Shown: piece by piece, positions 4,932 through 7,159 of the stretch
Numbering within the stretch: position 1 is the stretch's first letter
How the letters are laid out: the number at the start of each line of letters is the position of its first letter
Source of the DNA: Planctomycetota bacterium
Lineage (GTDB): Bacteria; Planctomycetota; Planctomycetia; Pirellulales; Lacipirellulaceae
Direction: 5' to 3'
Assembly (NCBI GenBank): GCA_024278035.1
Contig: JAJRUA010000399.1
Coordinates: 1 to 7,159, forward strand
Length of the DNA stretch: 7,159 nt
Notes under the pieces: generated by a model
Seen by the model: only the letters and a program-made list of their open reading frames with translations
Told to the model about the DNA's origin: nothing
Database searches by the model: none
Position numbers and translations under genes: made by a program

Positions 4932-7159
4932 ATGTTCAACGGAAGTCAAAAACGCACGAGGCAACAACGGGTTGCCATGGTCGAGTTGCCTCCAGGCGTT
5001 TGGGGCATACTTGCCGGCCAGCTCAGACGGGGCAGTATTCTGCTGCGTCTGTCTCTGTGCGCTTTGGTTGCTTTGATGCTCTGGGCTTTCACTCGCGGGT
5101 GGGATCCGCCGTTCGATTATCGACTAGGTGAGATTCCGCAACGCGATATTGTGGTCCGTGTCGACTTCCAGCAGCCTGACCCTAAGAAGACCGAAGAGAA
5201 ACGCGAAGAAGCTCGGCAATTAGCCATCGCGATCTACGACCAAGACCTTGAACCTCTTGTTCAACTGAGAGCTCAGCTACGACTTGATCTCGGGAAGCTT
5301 CTTTCGCCGGAGACCTATGCCGATTTGGACAAAGAATTGTGGTCGCAATTCCAACCCCCTCTTGCCGAAGGGACTCCCGATCCGACCGAGGAAGAGCGCG
5401 AACAACAATACCAACGATTTTGCGAGGCCTTTGCAGAAGATGGTTTACTTGAAAAATTTGGCGAACAGCTAACCGAGGCCATGTCTCCGCTGGATCAATG
5501 GGGCTTACTGGGCGAGCTGGCTCAGGATGTGAACTTGGAAAAAATCTTCGTGCGGGCTGGCAGTGAGAATGGCTTTACAACTCCTGCACAGCGAGACGTT
5601 TCGGAAGTTCTCATCGACAATGCTGCCGCCCGCTTACAGCAATCACTCAACGAAAAACTCGGCTCGATCGAATTGGCTCAACGTGTTTTTGCTTGGATTC
5701 GCCCACGTCTCAAGCCCACACTCACGCTCAATAGCGAAGCGACTCACGAAGCACAGACAAAAGCCGCAGCTGAAGTGCCTATTCAAACCAAGCCATTTCA
5801 CGCTGGCGAAGATACCTTAGCCCGAGCCGGAGAGCCGCTCACCGTCGAGGTGCTTGACTTGCTTCGCCTGGAATACGAACAAATGTTGTCCGAACGAGAT
5901 ATGGGATCCCAGATCCGTCGATCGCTTGCCATTTTGGGAATGTATATTGCACTTTACACATTGTGTGGATTCTACATCTACACGCGTGACCCAAAAATCT
6001 TATCAGAGCTCCCTCGCTTTGTTTCACTGTTGTCGCTCGTGATTATGTCGGTCATTCTCTCATGTATTGTCAGCCAATATAGCTGGGGATCTGATCTGAT
6101 TCCGCTTTTGCTGTTGGCAATGACTGCGGTCATTGCCTACGACCAAGAAATGGCTTTGCTCCTGGCTGCTTCAGTGACGCTGATTAATACGATTTCAATC
6201 GGTCACGATATTTCGCAGGCTTTGGTGTTAATAGCAACCGTAGCCGGAGCCATCCTCGTTTTGAAACAAGTCCACACACGTGGAAAGCTTCTCTCTGTTG
6301 GATTTGTAGCCGCTGGAGTTGCGTTGCTGACAACGGTCGGCGTGGGGACACTTTTCGGCCAACCTTGGTCGTTGCTATGGGAACATGGCTTCATGCTTGC
6401 CATTTGGTCGGTCATTGCCGGTTCGTTAATGACGGTCCTATTACCAACAGTCGAACGCGTTTTCGGCGTACAAACCGATCTGAGCCTCATCGAATTGGGT
6501 GACCCCGCACATCCGTTGCTGCAGGAATTAATCCGACGAGCCCCCGGCACCTACAACCATTCGATCACCGTCGCATCGCTGGCCGAAGCAGCCGCAGAAT
6601 CAGTCGGCGCTAGGGGGCTTTTGGTTCGAGTAGGTGCCTACTTCCACGATATCGGTAAAATGCTCAAACCGGGTTACTTCATCGAAAATCAGACTCCCGG
6701 AGAAAACCGGCATGATTCTCTCGTCCCGGCAATGAGTACTTTAGTAATTATCGCTCATGTCAAAGACGGTGCCGACTTGGCTCGACAGAACAAGCTGCCC
6801 GAACCAATCATCGATTTCATCCAGCAGCATCACGGCACAACGCTAGTTGAGTACTTTTATCAACAGGCCAATGAACAGAAAGAAAAAAATCCGGACGGTG
6901 GTGAGGTCGACGAAAGCTCTTTCCGCTATCCTGGTCCCAAGCCACAAACTAAAGAGGCCGGAGTGCTCATGCTCGCCGATGCCGTCGAAAGTGCTAGCCG
7001 AGCCCTCAAAGAACCCACGCCTTCTCGCATCGAGAGCATTGTTGAAGAATTGACCATGAAACGCCTGCTTGATGGGCAATTCGACGAATGTGGGCTTACT
7101 CTGGAAGAAGTCCACAGAATTGGCGAAAGTCTGATAAAATCATTGACTGCCGTTTACCA
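4932..7159 (+). CDS. pgpH: 7TM-HD domain phosphodiesterase, PgpH/YqfF family, 3' end missing
   Basis: The frame is open from the ATG at 4932 to the right edge, giving 742 complete codons. PgpH-type proteins are membrane phosphodiesterases; the characterised ones hydrolyse cyclic di-AMP to pApA. Order of parts: a short cytosolic N terminus, membrane helix 1 at about 35-54, an extracytoplasmic 7TMR-HDED-type domain at about 60-330 rich in Glu and Gln, a further block of about six helices at about 331-510, then a cytosolic HD domain. The HD metal and active-site residues are all visible: His543 (TYNHS), His572-Asp573 (FHDIGK), His594 (NRHD), His609 (AHVKDG), His633-His634 (QQHHGT) and Asp683 (LADAV). 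FRYPGPKPQTKE lies between the last two, as usual for the family. No earlier start codon exists after the phoH stop. Little beyond the C-terminal tail should be missing. Cyclic di-AMP as substrate is inferred from the family. Confidence 0.93.
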   Translation, partial: MFNGSQKRTRQQRVAMVELPPGVWGILAGQLRRGSILLRLSLCALVALMLWAFTRGWDPPFDYRLGEIPQRDIVVRVDFQQPDPKKTEEKREEARQLAIAIYDQDLEPLVQLRAQLRLDLGKLLSPETYADLDKELWSQFQPPLAEGTPDPTEEEREQQYQRFCEAFAEDGLLEKFGEQLTEAMSPLDQWGLLGELAQDVNLEKIFVRAGSENGFTTPAQRDVSEVLIDNAAARLQQSLNEKLGSIELAQRVFAWIRPRLKPTLTLNSEATHEAQTKAAAEVPIQTKPFHAGEDTLARAGEPLTVEVLDLLRLEYEQMLSERDMGSQIRRSLAILGMYIALYTLCGFYIYTRDPKILSELPRFVSLLSLVIMSVILSCIVSQYSWGSDLIPLLLLAMTAVIAYDQEMALLLAASVTLINTISIGHDISQALVLIATVAGAILVLKQVHTRGKLLSVGFVAAGVALLTTVGVGTLFGQPWSLLWEHGFMLAIWSVIAGSLMTVLLPTVERVFGVQTDLSLIELGDPAHPLLQELIRRAPGTYNHSITVASLAEAAAESVGARGLLVRVGAYFHDIGKMLKPGYFIENQTPGENRHDSLVPAMSTLVIIAHVKDGADLARQNKLPEPIIDFIQQHHGTTLVEYFYQQANEQKEKNPDGGEVDESSFRYPGPKPQTKEAGVLMLADAVESASRALKEPTPSRIESIVEELTMKRLLDGQFDECGLTLEEVHRIGESLIKSLTAVY

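Noticed and set aside
6203..6550. A 115-codon minus-strand open frame inside pgpH
   Set aside because: The opposite strand encodes the conserved membrane helices and the HD entry region of PgpH, which accounts for it.
1..7159. Mobile element, CRISPR array, toxin-antitoxin or defence system
   Set aside because: No transposase, integrase, spacer array, small toxin-like gene pair or defence domain is present; the recognised genes are conserved housekeeping genes.

Overview
The window looks like an ordinary chromosomal housekeeping region of a Gram-negative-type bacterium, most likely a planctomycete of the Pirellulales type. That placement is inference. It rests on a moderate GC content, GTG starts, mostly absent Shine-Dalgarno sequences, a DUF456-like membrane protein with a GLPGNW motif, a CdsA whose signature carries Phe and Leu where His and Arg are usual, and a PurA with GDEAKGK and TKRPRR motifs. 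No search could be run to confirm it.

Layout from left to right: (1) the 5' part of a minus-strand DUF456-like membrane protein gene (1-179), cut by the window edge. (2) A 382-base divergent intergenic region with a 7-bp-periodic repeat (192-221), a double-hairpin REP-like palindrome (352-410), a possible promoter and the purA ribosome binding site. (3) purA, then uppS 13 bases later, then cdsA after a 123-base spacer; all are on the plus strand and probably at least partly co-transcribed. (4) A 241-base spacer holding two blocks of AGCT heptamers. (5) phoH (the ybeZ type), then after a 69-base heptamer-rich spacer a large 7TM-HD phosphodiesterase gene of the PgpH/YqfF family, which runs off the right edge and so is seen only as an open frame from 4932 to 7159.

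The genes cover AMP synthesis (PurA), undecaprenyl diphosphate supply for cell-wall glycans (UppS), CDP-diacylglycerol for phospholipids (CdsA), an RNA- or ribosome-linked PhoH ATPase, and probable cyclic di-AMP breakdown (PgpH). uppS-cdsA and phoH-pgpH are each widely conserved neighbour pairs; the usual next gene after pgpH is ybeY, expected just beyond the window.

I found no mobile element, CRISPR array, tRNA, rRNA or undescribed multi-gene system. The most unusual signal is non-coding: three intergenic regions each carry a short array with a strict 7-bp period, but each array uses a different heptamer.
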